Below are positions 8,546 through 18,954 of a DNA stretch of 64,000 nucleotides, piece by piece. Made by a program: the position numbers and the translations under genes. A model generated the notes under the pieces. It saw only the letters and a program-made list of their open reading frames with translations. It made no database searches and was not told where the DNA came from. The stretch comes from Kappaphycus alvarezii. Taxonomy: Eukaryota; Rhodophyta; Florideophyceae; Gigartinales; Solieriaceae. Location: the NCBI GenBank assembly GCA_002205965.3, contig NADL03000492.1:1364001-1428000 (forward strand), read 5' to 3'. How positions within the stretch are numbered: position 1 is the first letter of the stretch; every line of letters starts with the position of its first letter.

Positions 8546-9782
8546 AGAATAGGGGGGTTGTGTTACCGTACCATATATTTTGGCTGAAACCCAGTGAACG
8601 TTTTCGGGAGTGGGCATGCACTTGAAATGTTCCTTCCATTCTCAATTCATGAAGCTGACGCCATTAAATCACACTTCAGAACTTACTTGTATTGTAGATC
8701 CTACCGCATGGTTTGAATGGAAATTCATTGAAATCATAGGCCTTACACCATTCGAAGAAAACTGGCCCCATTAATCTTTTCAACAAACTTGAGCAAACAC
8801 ACCCCATCTGACCTCATTATTTTGAACGACTCTCAATGCCGCAACCCCTGCAAATAAGTTTGTTCGTCACAAATTCCGTTCTCAGAGTATATCAGTTCAT
8901 ATCAAATAGTTTCTATGGTGTTGCTGCAGAAGTTGGGCCTCGTCACTGCTTCTTTGTGATCAAGAAAATTGAGTAAACCACCCAACGAACCCCATTAACG
9001 ACACCTACTACCCATTGATCCTCCATAATAAAAAACCTATTAAACCCTCTTCTGAACTTGATTTTTTTGCAAAATCATACTGCTTTTCCAAAGCCACTCT
9101 CAATTGAAATTCATATGCTTTGTTGAGGCGGAGAGCTCGAAGTGTTGTATGCAGGTTGAAATTTCTTCTCGAACAACAAGTTCCCTAGCTATGTACCATC
9201 TGATGCGTTGAAAAAGAACTCAATGAATTTGACCACCCCCATAGAAAAGGTCGGGAAACGCATGGGAGGGCTATTTGGATTATTAAATGTATCAGCATTC
9301 GGTGATGCATACTGAACATTCACCCACTGACTCAAGACAATAGTGCTTTTACTTCATTGGGCAGGGGTGGATGTTTTGAAAGGAGAGAGACGTGTAAACT
9401 TTTAATGTAACGAGGTAATAAGGTGTACAGCAGAAAAGCAAGAGAGAAAGGCAAAGTAAATGGTTTAATGTGATATTCCCACATCTCGGATAGTGGCTAT
9501 GGTACGTACATGAATTTTGTCAAGAAATAATGAATATTATCAAGAAATAAAAGTCCATCTTCTCGAGTGCCATTGGTCTAATATAACGGGGTTGATTAAA
9601 GAGATTAAGTATGCCCTAGCTTCAATTGCACAGATGTTTGTCGCCGTTTCCGTAATAAGCTGAACCAAGAGCAGATTACTTTCCTGTGTATCCATTGTGA
9701 GCCAGGAGATTGAACGATTTGTTCCTCTGAACCTTCGGTCAGCAAATTGTAAAACCATAGAAGTTGACTGGGTAACAGTCAG
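8546..9782. other. no gene recognised
   Basis: The sequence is AT-rich. A segment near 8955-9000 (AAAATTGAGTAAACCACCCA) repeats the pattern seen at 556-580. The short frames in this stretch have no recognisable content. Confidence 0.35.
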
Positions 9783-9880
9783 CTTATCTGTTACAGGGTG
9801 GAAAGGTTTGGGTGTTTTACTCTTGGAAGATATATCCGATCTATCCCATCCGTTACAGTGAATGAACCCCCGTGTTTCCC
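9783..9880 (-). repeat. TATCTGTTACAG block split by an insertion
   Basis: The flanks CTTATCTGTTACAG and GTTACAGTGAATGAACCCCC together equal the uninterrupted copy at 4385-4420, apart from a duplicated GTTACAG (9790-9796 and 9852-9858). Confidence 0.75.
9797..9851 (-). mobile_element. 55-bp insertion: extreme 5'-truncated non-LTR copy
   Basis: Read on the minus strand it is the last 55 bases of the subfamily I 3'-UTR (GATAGATCGGATATATCTTC, then AAAACACCCAAACCTTTCC). It is flanked by the perfect 7-bp direct repeat GTTACAG. The empty site can be read from the related copy at 4385-4420. This shows that the 3'-terminal segment was inserted on its own, as expected of target-primed reverse transcription that stopped very early. 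Confidence 0.75.
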
Positions 9881-9990
9881 CAATTGTAAAAACTGTTGAA
9901 AAACAACTTTCCCTAGACTCACCTTTGAATAGTGTTAATTACGAACTGAAAACTGAAACTGTTTGCTTTCGTTTCCAATCATCTCTGAGA

Positions 9991-9999
9991 ATATATAAA
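9991..9999 (+). promoter_or_regulatory. TATA box of the secreted-protein gene
   Basis: ATATATAAA lies 80-88 bases before the ATG at 10079. A transcription start near 10022-10030 would leave a leader of about 50 bases. Confidence 0.6.
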
Positions 10000-10078
10000 C
10001 CATCCCTCTCCTTGACTTTGCTTCGTCCTGGCACATAACTGTGACACAAAATCCTCGTTGAAAAAAGCCAACACAATC

Positions 10079-10444
10079 ATGTCCCGTCTTTTGAATAACG
10101 CAACTTTCCTTGTCGTTCTCGCAATAGCGGGCTTTTTTCTTCAAGCAAATGGCTCCCATGTCGCATCGAAATTTGAATCACCGTCATTTCAAGACCATGT
10201 TGACACATTAAACCGCCGCGTATTTTCGACGGACAGGGCCTTCAATATCATCAGACGCTATCGGAGATTCTCGCAACTCGCTCTTAACGCAGATGTGGCA
10301 AAGGCCCGAGAAATACGGGCAGTACTTGTTGAATGCATCGCTGGACTCGAGGCCCTTCAGTCTGAGGAAAACCCGAGATCTGTCAGGACTTTACTTGGAA
10401 CTTCTCTGGCTTTGTTGAACTGGCTCACTTGTTTGCTCAATTAA
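10079..10444 (+). CDS. small secreted protein, function unknown
   Basis: The frame encodes 121 residues from ATG 10079 to TAA 10442-10444. I take this ATG rather than the upstream TTG at 10058 because it directly opens a signal peptide: a short polar start (MSRLLNNA), a hydrophobic core (TFLVVLAIAGFF) and a likely cleavage after QANGS. The mature part of about 95 residues is helical in character and basic in the middle (RRYRRFSQLALNADVAKARE). It has two cysteines, one in VECIAG and one in LTCLLN near the C-terminus, which could pair. A TATA box at 9991 supports transcription. The frame is intact in a region where almost everything else is broken, which argues for a live gene. I recognise no family. 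Confidence 0.6.
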   Translation: MSRLLNNATFLVVLAIAGFFLQANGSHVASKFESPSFQDHVDTLNRRVFSTDRAFNIIRRYRRFSQLALNADVAKAREIRAVLVECIAGLEALQSEENPRSVRTLLGTSLALLNWLTCLLN

Positions 10445-10843
10445 GTGCTCAGCTCCCCGGATATTCAGGACGTACTGTTCCCAAACTTTTCAAGTTACGT
10501 ATCGCGGAAAATTTGAGCTTTTGGAGACTGTAGTTGCTATCCCGCATATAAAATAGATTTAAGCATTGCGTAAATTGGAGACCTACGCAGGTTTCTTAAA
10601 GCACTTCTTTTCATTGCGCTGTACACCAGTTTTCTGAGCCCGCGAATACTCTACACCTGTTTGTTTTCTCTAATTTTGAATCATAATTATGAATGGATAT
10701 CTGGTACACCCTACACACAGTCGAGTATCTCTTTCAAGAGTGAAAAACGCCAACTTCACCTCCTGAGCGCATCACCTATACGTTTGTGCGGAAGCCTGTA
10801 TCTATTATAATAAAAGCCTCCGGAGGCAACTAGCTTCACAAGC
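10445..10843. other. 3' flank of the secreted-protein gene
   Basis: No gene. A weak copy of the non-LTR terminal segment (TCGAGTATCTCTTTCAAGAG then AAAAACGCCAACTTCACC) may lie at 10720-10765. I could not identify the polyadenylation site. Confidence 0.35.
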
Positions 10844-11620
10844 TCAAACAGTGAAACTCTGCAGTCTCCCTCCCCATGAGATAGGCGGAGAAGTATTTAC
10901 GGTGGCAGCGAACTCTTCGATTTGAGGGAGCAAGCGGATTAACGAATATGACGTCAAAGAAACCTGTTTTGCCGCTTCGTCAGGGCTATGGCGTCGCGCT
11001 ATAGCCCTTATGTCCGGTCTCGTGTGGTGTCTAACGTGTGAGCGAGGTTCCATGACCGGGTGCGGGGTGGCCTTCGCCAAGTCTGGTGTGAGTAGTGCAA
11101 CCTGACAGTCATGGCAGTCCATTCCCTCTCGCCCATGTACGCAGTGCATAAGGTGGTCTCCGAATATATCGAGCGCCTTGGAGCAGTGAAGTTTGGAGCA
11201 GGATGTGTCAGGGGGGAAGCGGGGTACTTGGCAATAGTATTGAAGCCATACTGAGAACGCCCTTGGACTGAGGTGTGTCATTAAGCCTGGACAAGGAGTG
11301 CAATGAATCCATTGTTTGGCACCGGGGAGGCCCATTGAAGAGCGGAACGCTTGTCGCCTGCTCTCTCCAAGAGGTATGCGTCCACGCACTGCCACGTGAA
11401 CTGCATCAGTCAGTTTCTTCTGCGTAGGTGGGTTACTGGAGCAAAATTCGCTGAACGGAGTTGGATGTGACTGCGGGCAGGAAGCAAGCCAAGCCTTAAA
11501 TAGGCGTTGACGGCGTCGTCGTGTGTGTTGAGTGCCTGTTTCGAAACCGATAAGGTTACGCGACGAAGCTTGTCTGAAGCGGCGCTGGAGGCCAGAAAAG
11601 TGGTGGCGGCAATGAAACAA
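10844..11620 (-). pseudogene. non-LTR retrotransposon C-terminal fragment (zinc knuckle plus endonuclease start)
   Basis: This is an open frame of 258 codons. The diagnostic part is LHCSKALDIFGDHLMHCVHG, followed by H and C residues, DLAKATPHPVMEPRSH, and then RPDIRAI. This is the Cys/His-rich segment that follows the reverse-transcriptase thumb in R2-type elements, leading into the RPD motif of a restriction-like endonuclease. The RT domain itself is missing and the sequence upstream of 11700 is unrelated, so it is a 5'-truncated copy. It differs clearly from the elements at 42-51 kb and represents a second family. Translation from 11620 would start at a TTG codon; there is no reason to think it is expressed. 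Confidence 0.75.
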
Positions 11621-11699
11621 GCAGATTTGAGTCCGCTCGCGAGCGATGGTTTCTTTTTTTCATGCGTTGTGGCGGGCAGCTTAAGCTCTTAAAAGACTT

Positions 11700-12225
11700 C
11701 ATGGTCTAGAAACTCACCTCCCATAGATCGGAAATATTTTTCGATCAGATGATCAAACCTCTTGGCCCCTTTTGTGGTGAACGACAGCAGAAGAACTCTG
11801 ATGAGGTAGCTATCTTGAACACCCTGAAACAATTTCGCAGCAACTGGAAGGCTACAGGCTTATCGTCTAAGGCCACTAATGAATCTAAGAAAGATGTTAG
11901 GCGCAGATTTTTTTTGTCGCCGTCATCTACAGGCCTATAGTTTACTGTGCTACCTCTCCTTGTCCAAATTTACTTATAGTTCCGGTCCTTCCTCGTCCTC
12001 CCTGAACCTCGCTTATCATTACCGCGGTCTTCTCCAAATTTACTTCCATTTTATCTACATATTTTTATACTGTATCTACCCCTCTGAATCGATCCCGAAT
12101 CAAGTTCTTTTTCCCTTTTTGCTTACCTCCTCCTCGAAATTCGTTTTTTTTGAGAAAAAGGGCGCAAATGCACTACTACAAGAATCCCTTGCAGATTTGT
12201 TTTACCTATTTCTAATCTATAGAAC
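11700..12225. other. no gene recognised
   Basis: Pyrimidine-rich sequence with a hydrophobic 129-codon forward frame (11879-12268) of low-complexity Leu/Phe/Tyr composition. I regard that frame as spurious. Confidence 0.4.
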
Positions 12226-12237
12226 CTGCCCCGGGAG

Positions 12238-12246
12238 CCTATTTAA
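12238..12246 (+). promoter_or_regulatory. TATA-like box, left copy
   Basis: GCCTATTTAAA lies about 115 bases before ATG 12358. The partner gene has CTATTTAAA in the corresponding place near 15052-15062 (-), so the promoter was duplicated with the gene. Confidence 0.45.
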
Positions 12247-12357
12247 ACCCCTTTATTCCAAGTTTTAAACATCCTCGATTATTTTGCTAATCACACCTCT
12301 CCCCCCCACACTCCCGAAACACCCTCCATTACCTCCCATTCCCCCAAACCTACCAAA

Positions 12358-12978
12358 ATGACCAATCTACGCCCCTCGAAAATCATTTCCGAAAATCGCC
12401 ATCCCCGCCCCCTAAACTCTATTCCCCTACTCCATTTCGGACCTACTGACCGCGAGGACTACCTGCGCCGGCAAACGAAGAAAAAGGTCATCGAATTCGT
12501 GCGTCGCCTCTTCATCGAGGATGAGGTGGAGGAGGTAGGTAAGGGGCGGGAGTGGGACATCGAGGAGGGAGCTGGGAGGACCTTTGAGGAGTGGGTAGCC
12601 CCTGGATTGGTCTATGAGGTTAATAACGAGAATGAGGATGATTATGAGGTTGAAGTGGAGGATGAGCATGAGGATGAGGTTGAGAAGGAGGATGAGGATG
12701 AGGATAAAGAGGAGGAATAGGAGGATGACAAGGACGAGGACGAGTTGGATGAGGGAAATGGGGGCATGGAAAGTGTTGTACTGGTGGGGCCTGGACTACA
12801 GAGTACGGATCAAGTGGTGCCGACGCTGGAACCGGATGGAGATATCTTTAGTAGTTTAGATATCTCCCAGGAGGGAATAGAGAGCTGTGAGCCATTCGCA
12901 GATATTTGTGGGGACTGCTTGGACAGCATGGATATTTGAGAGGAGTTGTTTGGATCTGATTTAGAGAATGGGAAATAA
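12358..12978 (+). pseudogene. acidic protein of unknown family, copy A (two in-frame stops)
   Basis: The frame runs 207 codons from ATG 12358 to TAA 12976-12978, with internal stops TAG 12718-12720 and TGA 12937-12939. It begins MTNLRPSKIISENRH and continues with DREDYLRRQTKKKVIEFVRR. Then comes a long Glu/Asp run, and VVPTLEPDGDIFSSLDIS before the end. The minus-strand copy at 14384-14977 keeps the same frame over nearly 200 codons but has stops at other places. The shared frame argues for a real ancestral protein of about 200 residues; the stops argue that both copies are now dead, or alternatively that the 120-residue first part is still made. The basic N-terminal part plus acidic tail could bind chromatin or nucleic acid, but I have no homologue in mind. 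It may belong to a mobile element, since parts recur at 15.6, 19 and 63.4 kb. Confidence 0.5.
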
Positions 12979-13094
12979 GAGGACCTCATTGATTGTTAGT
13001 TTCTTAAGTATCTTCTGTTTAGAGTATGTCATCCGCACAAATTGTTTCTGCGCATTTCCTGGTACCTTCTGTAGTTTTGTTCGGACTTTAGGGG

Positions 13095-13435
13095 TAGCCA
13101 AAAGTCTATATAAGCTGAGTAAACCGCTTCCTCATGGAGAGGTCAAGCAAGTTGGCAGGCAGCCTCAAGCTCAGTCCCAAATAGTTAGGAAGTTGAGAGT
13201 CAACTTCAGACCCAAGAAGCATTTATTTTACCCTAGTCACTAAGCATAGGTGGTAGACCCTGCCCCTTCCATACTTGCTTGTAGCCCATTCAACTGTCTT
13301 CCCTATCCACTCCTTTTCGTTCGTTCAACTATACCACGGTAGCACTTTTGTCGCTTGCAACACCTCCTTCTTGGGGTAGTTGGTTCTGAATATCTCTTCT
13401 CCTGACGATTTACCCCTATCAAAACACTGGAAAGA
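13095..13435 (+). repeat. five-copy repeat: TATA-like block and TGGTAGACCCTG block
   Basis: The segment contains AAGTCTATATAAGCTGAGTA, then about 120 bp, then TGGTAGACCCTGCC and ACTATACCACGGTAGC. Copies or parts are at 13905-14250, 15620-15870, 18955-19420 and about 63340-63440, all in the opposite orientation. A TATA box followed by a TGG-initial conserved segment is reminiscent of an LTR followed by a primer-binding site. I could not show paired LTRs, so this remains open. Confidence 0.55.
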
Positions 13436-13904
13436 ATTGACATTCCTGGAGAAGTGATTCTCTGCAAATCTCTTGGATCCGACTTGTATCGTAACTCAGG
13501 AAATTGTTACGTCACAAACGGAAATCCTAGCATTATTTACATTATGCCTTCGGGCTTTCGTTTATTGTGAAATATTTACTCACTATCTGACAAATTAGGA
13601 AAGTTTAGGATGCTTTTCTCTTGTAAGATATGTTCAGCTGTGAAGTAGAAGGAAGATTTGTTATTGAAACAAGCTAGTGTTGTCTAGTAACTGTAAACCC
13701 TTTATTTCCAAAATCCATATGTTTACAGTGTCCAAAGCCTCAACCTTAACTGGATAACAGAAAACACCATCAGCAATTGAAGGACTCAGCAGGGACCTTC
13801 TTTTAGAGATGTGGTGAACAATCTCTTTTGCCGATGTTCATAAAGCATACTGATAGTTCGTAGATAGAAATATATTGGTGGGGGTGGCCAAAAAGGAACA
13901 AAAT
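13436..13904. other. spacer of the inverted duplication
   Basis: AT-rich; no gene or repeat recognised. Confidence 0.5.
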
Positions 13905-15065
13905 GAGGACATATATTCATTCATTGCGATCCTCTTTATAGGGGTGAGTCGTCGGGAGAAGAGATACTCAGAACCAACAACCCCAAGAAGGAGGTGTTGC
14001 AAGCTACAGAAGTGCTCCCGTGGTATAGTTGAACGAACAAAAAGGAGTTGATAAGGAAGAAAGTTGAGAGGACTACGAGCAATTATAGAAGGAGCAGGGT
14101 CTACCACTGATGCTGTGCTACCAGCATAAGAAAAATGGTTCTTGGTTCTGAAGTTTATTTTCAGCTTCCTTCTACTCGGGACTTGACTTGAAGTTTTCTG
14201 CCCACTTCCTTGACCCCCATAGGACGAAGCAGTTTAATCAGCTTATATAGACTTTTTGCCTAGCTTTAAAGCCTCAAATAAACATACTAAGTACCACAAA
14301 ATGCATTAAATGGAATTGTGTGAACGAGAAAGACTAACAGCAGATACTATCGGGATGAATATCTAAATTTACTCCTTATAATCCTACTTCTCGAGATCAG
14401 AGTCAAACGATTCCTTCAAAATATCCATTCCAATTAAGCAGTACCCATAAATATCCGCGAAAGGCTTAAAATTCTCCATTTCCTCCTAGGAGATATCTAA
14501 CCCACTAAAGATGCCCCCATCCGGTTCCAGCGTCGGAACCACATGGTCCATACTGTCCATCCCCTGTCCCACCATTGCAACACTTTCCGTGTCTCACTCC
14601 TCCTCATCCCCCTCATCCTCATCCTCATCCCCTTCTTCATCCTTGTCAGAAAAGTCAGAAGTAACGATTACTCCCTCAGTCTCCCCCCTGTTCTCCAAAG
14701 CAGCCCCCCCACTATTGTACGCTAGTGGCTCCCCTGGATCCACCTACTCCTTCTCTTCATCTTCTTTTTCTGCCTCCTCTTCCTCTGCCTCCTCCTCTGC
14801 CTCCTCTGCCTCCTCAAAGCAGTGCCGGCGGACCCACTCCCGAACTCGTTCCCGGTCCATTCTCCTACAATAATAATCATAATCGGGTGGCTCATTGGCC
14901 ATCAGGGCCAGAGCTTTGAGGGATCGGCAGCCTCGGGATGACTTGAAGATGGTGAGGGACGGGCGTAGGTTGGTCATGTTTAGGGTAAAAAAGCGGTTAG
15001 CCGGTGGGGTAGTTGATGGCTAGTTTTTTGCCTCAACGACATCGATTTCGAACTTTAAATAGGGC
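13905..15065 (-). repeat. right arm of the inverted duplication
   Basis: This is the mirror copy of 12225-13435, recognised by the same ordered landmarks. Examples are CAACACCTCCTTCTTGGGG, TGGTAGACCCTGC, CTATATAAGCTGA, VVPTLEPDG and MTNLRPS, all read on the minus strand. Confidence 0.8.
14384..14977 (-). pseudogene. acidic protein of unknown family, copy B (three in-frame stops)
   Basis: The frame begins MTNLRPSLTIFKSS and continues with DYDYYCRRMDRERVREWVRR, then an Ala/Glu run. It continues in frame past TAG (near 14744), TGA (near 14593) and TAG (near 14491) to a final TAG at 14384-14386. The segment MDHVVPTLEPDGGIFSGLDI matches copy A, and DSDLEK at the end matches DLENGK in copy A after its second stop. 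The Ser-rich plus-strand frame 14511-14873 is only the complement of the Glu-rich codons. Confidence 0.5.
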
Positions 15066-15619
15066 GACGTCTTCGGAAAGTTTCACGGCCTAGGATGAAA
15101 TAAAAACTTTGAAACAATGCCACAGCTTTGAATTTGGGTGCAATCAAAGTAACAACTGAAAATCTGCTGTATAAAATATCGGAATTAAATTTGGACGAAG
15201 CGGATCACGAGTCGAAAGATTTCTATTTTGAAAAAGGAGGGCCAAAACCCTCAGAGATAAAATGGAAATGGAGTTGTACAGTGAAATTTGATTCATGGGG
15301 GAAAATTTGTTTCATGATTTCGTTCTTAAAACAAAATTAGTGGGAAGGGTTGCTTTTTGAAAACTCACATGGAAAAAGAAGACAGAAGTTTGTGGAGAGG
15401 ACCGCTCTCCTACAGAAAGGACCGTTTTTATAACAACAGTCTCCATCAAAAGTTGGCATTTTCAGCTAGTCCCATGTGAACAACCGGTAATTCCGATCAG
15501 AATAACTCTGATAACGCATATGCGCTCGTTGATTATTGACGCGCACTGTGAAATGTTAAATGCGTAGATCCAAAAAAAAAAAGAAAAACTCTTGATATGT
15601 ATAAATAGAATGGGGAAGA
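15066..15619. other. no gene recognised
   Basis: AT-rich. A 70-codon forward frame at 15128-15340 has no recognisable content. Confidence 0.35.
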
Positions 15620-15870
15620 TATCCCCGGAAACAGATAACCTTAGAAGGAGGCATAGGAGGCGAAAAAATTGCTACCGTGGTATAGTTTAGCCAACACAAA
15701 AAGGTGGGTAGATACAACAGTTTAAGGAACTAAAAGGGAGTAGATAAGTGGCAGGGTCTAAGACCTATGCTCTGTGATCAGCGTAAGAAAATAGTTCTTG
15801 GGTCTGGAGTTGGCTCTTTAATTTCCAACTATTTGGGACTAGACTTGAAGAGATGGTGTTGCCGCCTAAG
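15620..15870 (-). repeat. third copy of the TGGTAGACCCTG repeat
   Basis: Read on the minus strand it shares CAAGTCTAGTCCCAAATAG, the AACTCCAGACCCAAGAACTA block, TAGACCCTGCC and CTATACCACGGTAGCA with the arms at 13.1-13.4 and 13.9-14.2 kb. Upstream of 15870 (minus sense) the similarity ends. Confidence 0.6.
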
Positions 15871-16089
15871 CTAGAATCCAGGTGGGCGAATACCTCGGAA
15901 ATTTGAACCTGCGCAAATGATTTCATATTCGATTCGAAGGTCGGAAAAGAATATTCGGTATCATCGGAAAAGAACTGGTCACAGGCTTCCGCAAAAAATG
16001 TCACGAATTTCTTGATAATGTTTCTGTTACTGAATAATGTTACTCTGGTAAGGTGGATGAAATTCTGATGCATTTACGGCTCGACTACT

Positions 16090-17045
16090 TCATCTAGATA
16101 AGAAGAAGCTTGGAATATTAACGGATCATTACGTGACCACGGAATTGTCATGTGACCTATCGGATAAATAAGAAATGTGGCAGTTTTGACAATTTATATT
16201 TTTAATATGATGAACTTACCGCCAATCTACCAAAGAGCTCGCTGAATTTCTCCTATTGACAGTAATATTTTCCAATAGAAAGTCTATATCATGTTCGATA
16301 CTGAAATAATTACATCTTTGTCGTCTGCTTGGTCATTTTCCGTCTATATTGTGACCTGAAAGGACAGCGGACACGTTTTTTTCATTTATTGCAGTGTAAA
16401 CCGAAAGGTGAATTCAGAATATTGGCCGCCGCACAAGAATGGGAATATACTCGACAATTTGGAGGGAATTTTCATGTTGAAACACTTTATATGCTTGCAT
16501 ATTATTGACAGCTCCACAAAAAAGAGAAATAAAGGCATATTATCGTATTAGTCTGCCGCGTCGTTATCTTCAAATTAGAGGCCACACCCTTCGTTTTGAT
16601 AAATACGGACTCTCCATTTCTGGGCATAATAAATTAAATATTTTGTTAATTTCCCTCGTTCAACTAAGTTTGGCTGAAGCCTTTGTGTTCTTTTTCTCGA
16701 TCAGAGTTCATGTCAAGCATATTCAAGTTTTCTTCAAGTTCATTGGAAAGCTCTACCTCAAGCTAGGTATCATCGATTACAGTTTTTTGGTGCATTAAAC
16801 AACATTACTCGCCGATAATGTATATGGGCATGGGGTGCACGTCCGCAACGAGAATTTGGATGCAGTTTGGAAGGCCTCGGTACATACCTACTGAGCCGGT
16901 TTGTATATCTGTCCTGGACTTGCAGGCTACTGCCGAAACGTTTTGAGGACAACTTAAACTTTATCTGCACTCCTCTTCACGCTAGAACCCCAGTAAGCAA
17001 GAAGGTCTAGTGGACAGAAGAAATGATTGTGTCCTTTTAAATATT
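16090..17045. other. no gene recognised
   Basis: AT-rich. A 97-codon forward frame (16505-16798) with a hydrophobic segment is not recognisable and its composition is like that of the surrounding DNA. Confidence 0.35.
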
Positions 17046-17049
17046 ACGG

Positions 17050-17480
17050 GAAAGCAAGAATTATCCATCGATTCTGTAATTTAAGGACTCGTAGTCTCCT
17101 ATCGTTTGGGAGACGTAAGCTTCCAGTTTCGCAGTAGATGCTAAGCTCGTGCAGAAGAATGATGATAGAAATATCTGACCTCTTCAAGATGCTAGTCACA
17201 ACACGAGTTCGGCTGGCGGAAATTATCCTGTACATAAAAATTTTCCTCCGGAGCGATTGTATATTTAGCAGAGTTTTGTTTTATTAACATCGACGTAGCC
17301 ATTTAAGGTTGTAACAGACCATCAATATTTACAATATAAATTCAAGAACAAGAATGTGAATAATTAATCAGAGCGCTATATCTTGAAGAAATTCGAGCAG
17401 TTGGAGAAGAACGTACACTTTTGCCTTGTAAACCCAGGGTAGCAATCCGGACATCATATGATGGAATTTTAGAGGGAAAC
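17050..17480 (+). pseudogene. Ty3/gypsy RNase H relic
   Basis: The forward translation lines up almost without gaps with the RNase H part of the gypsy element at 38.3-38.7 kb. Here it reads SPIVWET then a stop and ASSFAVDAKLVQKNDDRN; there it reads SPFIVETDASNVAVGAVLAQ. Further on, TPFKVVTDHQYLQYKFKNKN-type residues correspond to EPFKLITDHRALRYAFKKKD. Several stops, including one at the first catalytic Asp, show that it is dead. The integrase part is not recognisable downstream. Confidence 0.7.
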
Positions 17481-18954
17481 TGGAAAAAGGCCTGACGAAG
17501 ACGGGTGGTCAAAGTATCTTCGCCTATAAAACGGTTGATAAAATTTTCGCTTGTATGATCGGTGTCCTTTGGATCGTTGCTCGTATTGTTAGACCTTTTT
17601 GTGCTACAGAAATCCCCTATTTATATCATTGTTTGCAGGAGAACTTTGACTGCGGTCTCCGACATTTTTAAACATATTTTTTTGGATAAAATCGGACTCA
17701 ATAAAATAAACAGACGCAATTTATTGATTATCGAAAACTAAAGCCATGCTGCTACAAAGCTCTGCTCATGCTGATTCAAACAAATTTTGAGAGCGCGTGA
17801 CTTGCAAAATATCTTCAGAGTTAGGGAAACTTTAGGATCATTCAGTTCGTGGCAGTAAAGATCTTCTCGATGTAAAAGGCTGCGTTGAAAAAACAGTAGA
17901 GAGCAATATACGATGAGCAATGGTTCCCTTAGAGATTGAATCGCACCACATAGGCGGAGTGGTAGCAGAGATTCATAAGTGAAATGTTTATTTCATTACT
18001 AAAGTCTTCCCGTCACGAATTAATTCTGGGAAATTTTTTGAAGTCTATCCTTCCAAGATATTATAATCTGTCCAAAATTAATGCAGACAACCAAAATAGA
18101 CACAAAAGGGTATCCACACACCGTACTAAGGGAGATGATATGGTCTCTAAGAAGATTGAACTTAAGGCTAGTCACGCCGCAAGCTGCACTGGAAACGAAA
18201 TTTGCAGCAAATTGCAATATTTGGAGCAAAGAATGAAAGAATTTTCGGTACAGTCATCTTCCTGGCGAGCCCAAGTATTATCAATTGCCTCTATGAAACT
18301 TTGTTCAAAGCCGTTCCATTCCCTGTTTTTCTCTTCTGCGTCCGCACAGGTTATCTCGCGATTCTCAATCACTATTTACCCTGTTACTATGTATCTTTTG
18401 TTGTGTCGGAGGCGGAACGGGAAGCAGTCTACAGTTGGGGTGCTGCTGAGCTACTGTACTATGTATTGATATTATTTCATACTGTACCACTACTGCAAGA
18501 GGGTTCTTGAGTAATGATATAGACTTGCCTTCCCAGTATTGGATTAGTTAAGAAACTAAGACGGTTATGTTATCTTGCGAATTGTTACGCTTTGTTTTCC
18601 AACATCTTCGGACAAGCCAAGAGCATTACCGTGTATAAATTGTATATCATTGAGCCAGGAAGGGGTTTTGTTCGTTTATTACAGTTGTATATACTTTATT
18701 ATTTGTGCTTTAAAATCAGTGGATAAACACTCATCCCGTCACTTTTTTAGAAATGGGCTTATGGTACCAAAAAAATATAAAGTAGCTTAGAAACTTTATC
18801 TTATCACTTCTTAGCTTAATAATACGAGCAAATAGGTCATATTTGGAAGCTACCTCATCTACGCAAGCAAATTGTCTAGCAAAAATCTTGTTTGGCAATA
18901 TCTTCAAAGAGGATAAACTCAGGCCTGGTAATGTTAAATTACCTCTTATAAAAA
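17481..18954. other. AT-rich stretch with unrecognised open frames
   Basis: The longest frame (17984-18469, +, 161 codons) overlaps a second one (18202-18510, +) in another phase, and both have composition typical of AT-rich non-coding DNA. They could be decayed integrase sequence downstream of the RNase H relic, but I see no HHCC or DDE motif. Confidence 0.3.

Larger units (their letters stand above)
12225..13435 (+). repeat. left arm of an inverted duplication (acidic-protein gene plus 3' region)
   Basis: Its partner is 13905-15065 on the minus strand. Shared landmarks in order are CTATTTAAA before the gene, ATG with MTNLRPS, an acidic run, VVPTLEPDG, the block GTCTATATAAGCTGA near 13108, and TGGTAGACCCTGC near 13250. 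ACTATACCACGG near 13328 and CTTGCAACACCTCCTTCTTG near 13356 follow. The spacer between the arms is about 470 bp. The arms are clearly diverged, so this is an old duplication. Confidence 0.8.

Noticed and set aside
9797..9851. Reading the 55-bp insertion as a miniature inverted-repeat DNA transposon
   Set aside because: Its ends are only weakly complementary and it shares just the 3' end with longer copies, which fits 5'-truncated retro-insertion better.
12614..12859. Arg/Met-rich forward frame
   Set aside because: Shifted reading of the acidic GAG/GAT repeats of copy A.
14511..14873. Ser-rich 120-codon forward frame
   Set aside because: Complement of the Glu-rich codons of the minus-strand acidic protein; low-complexity shadow.
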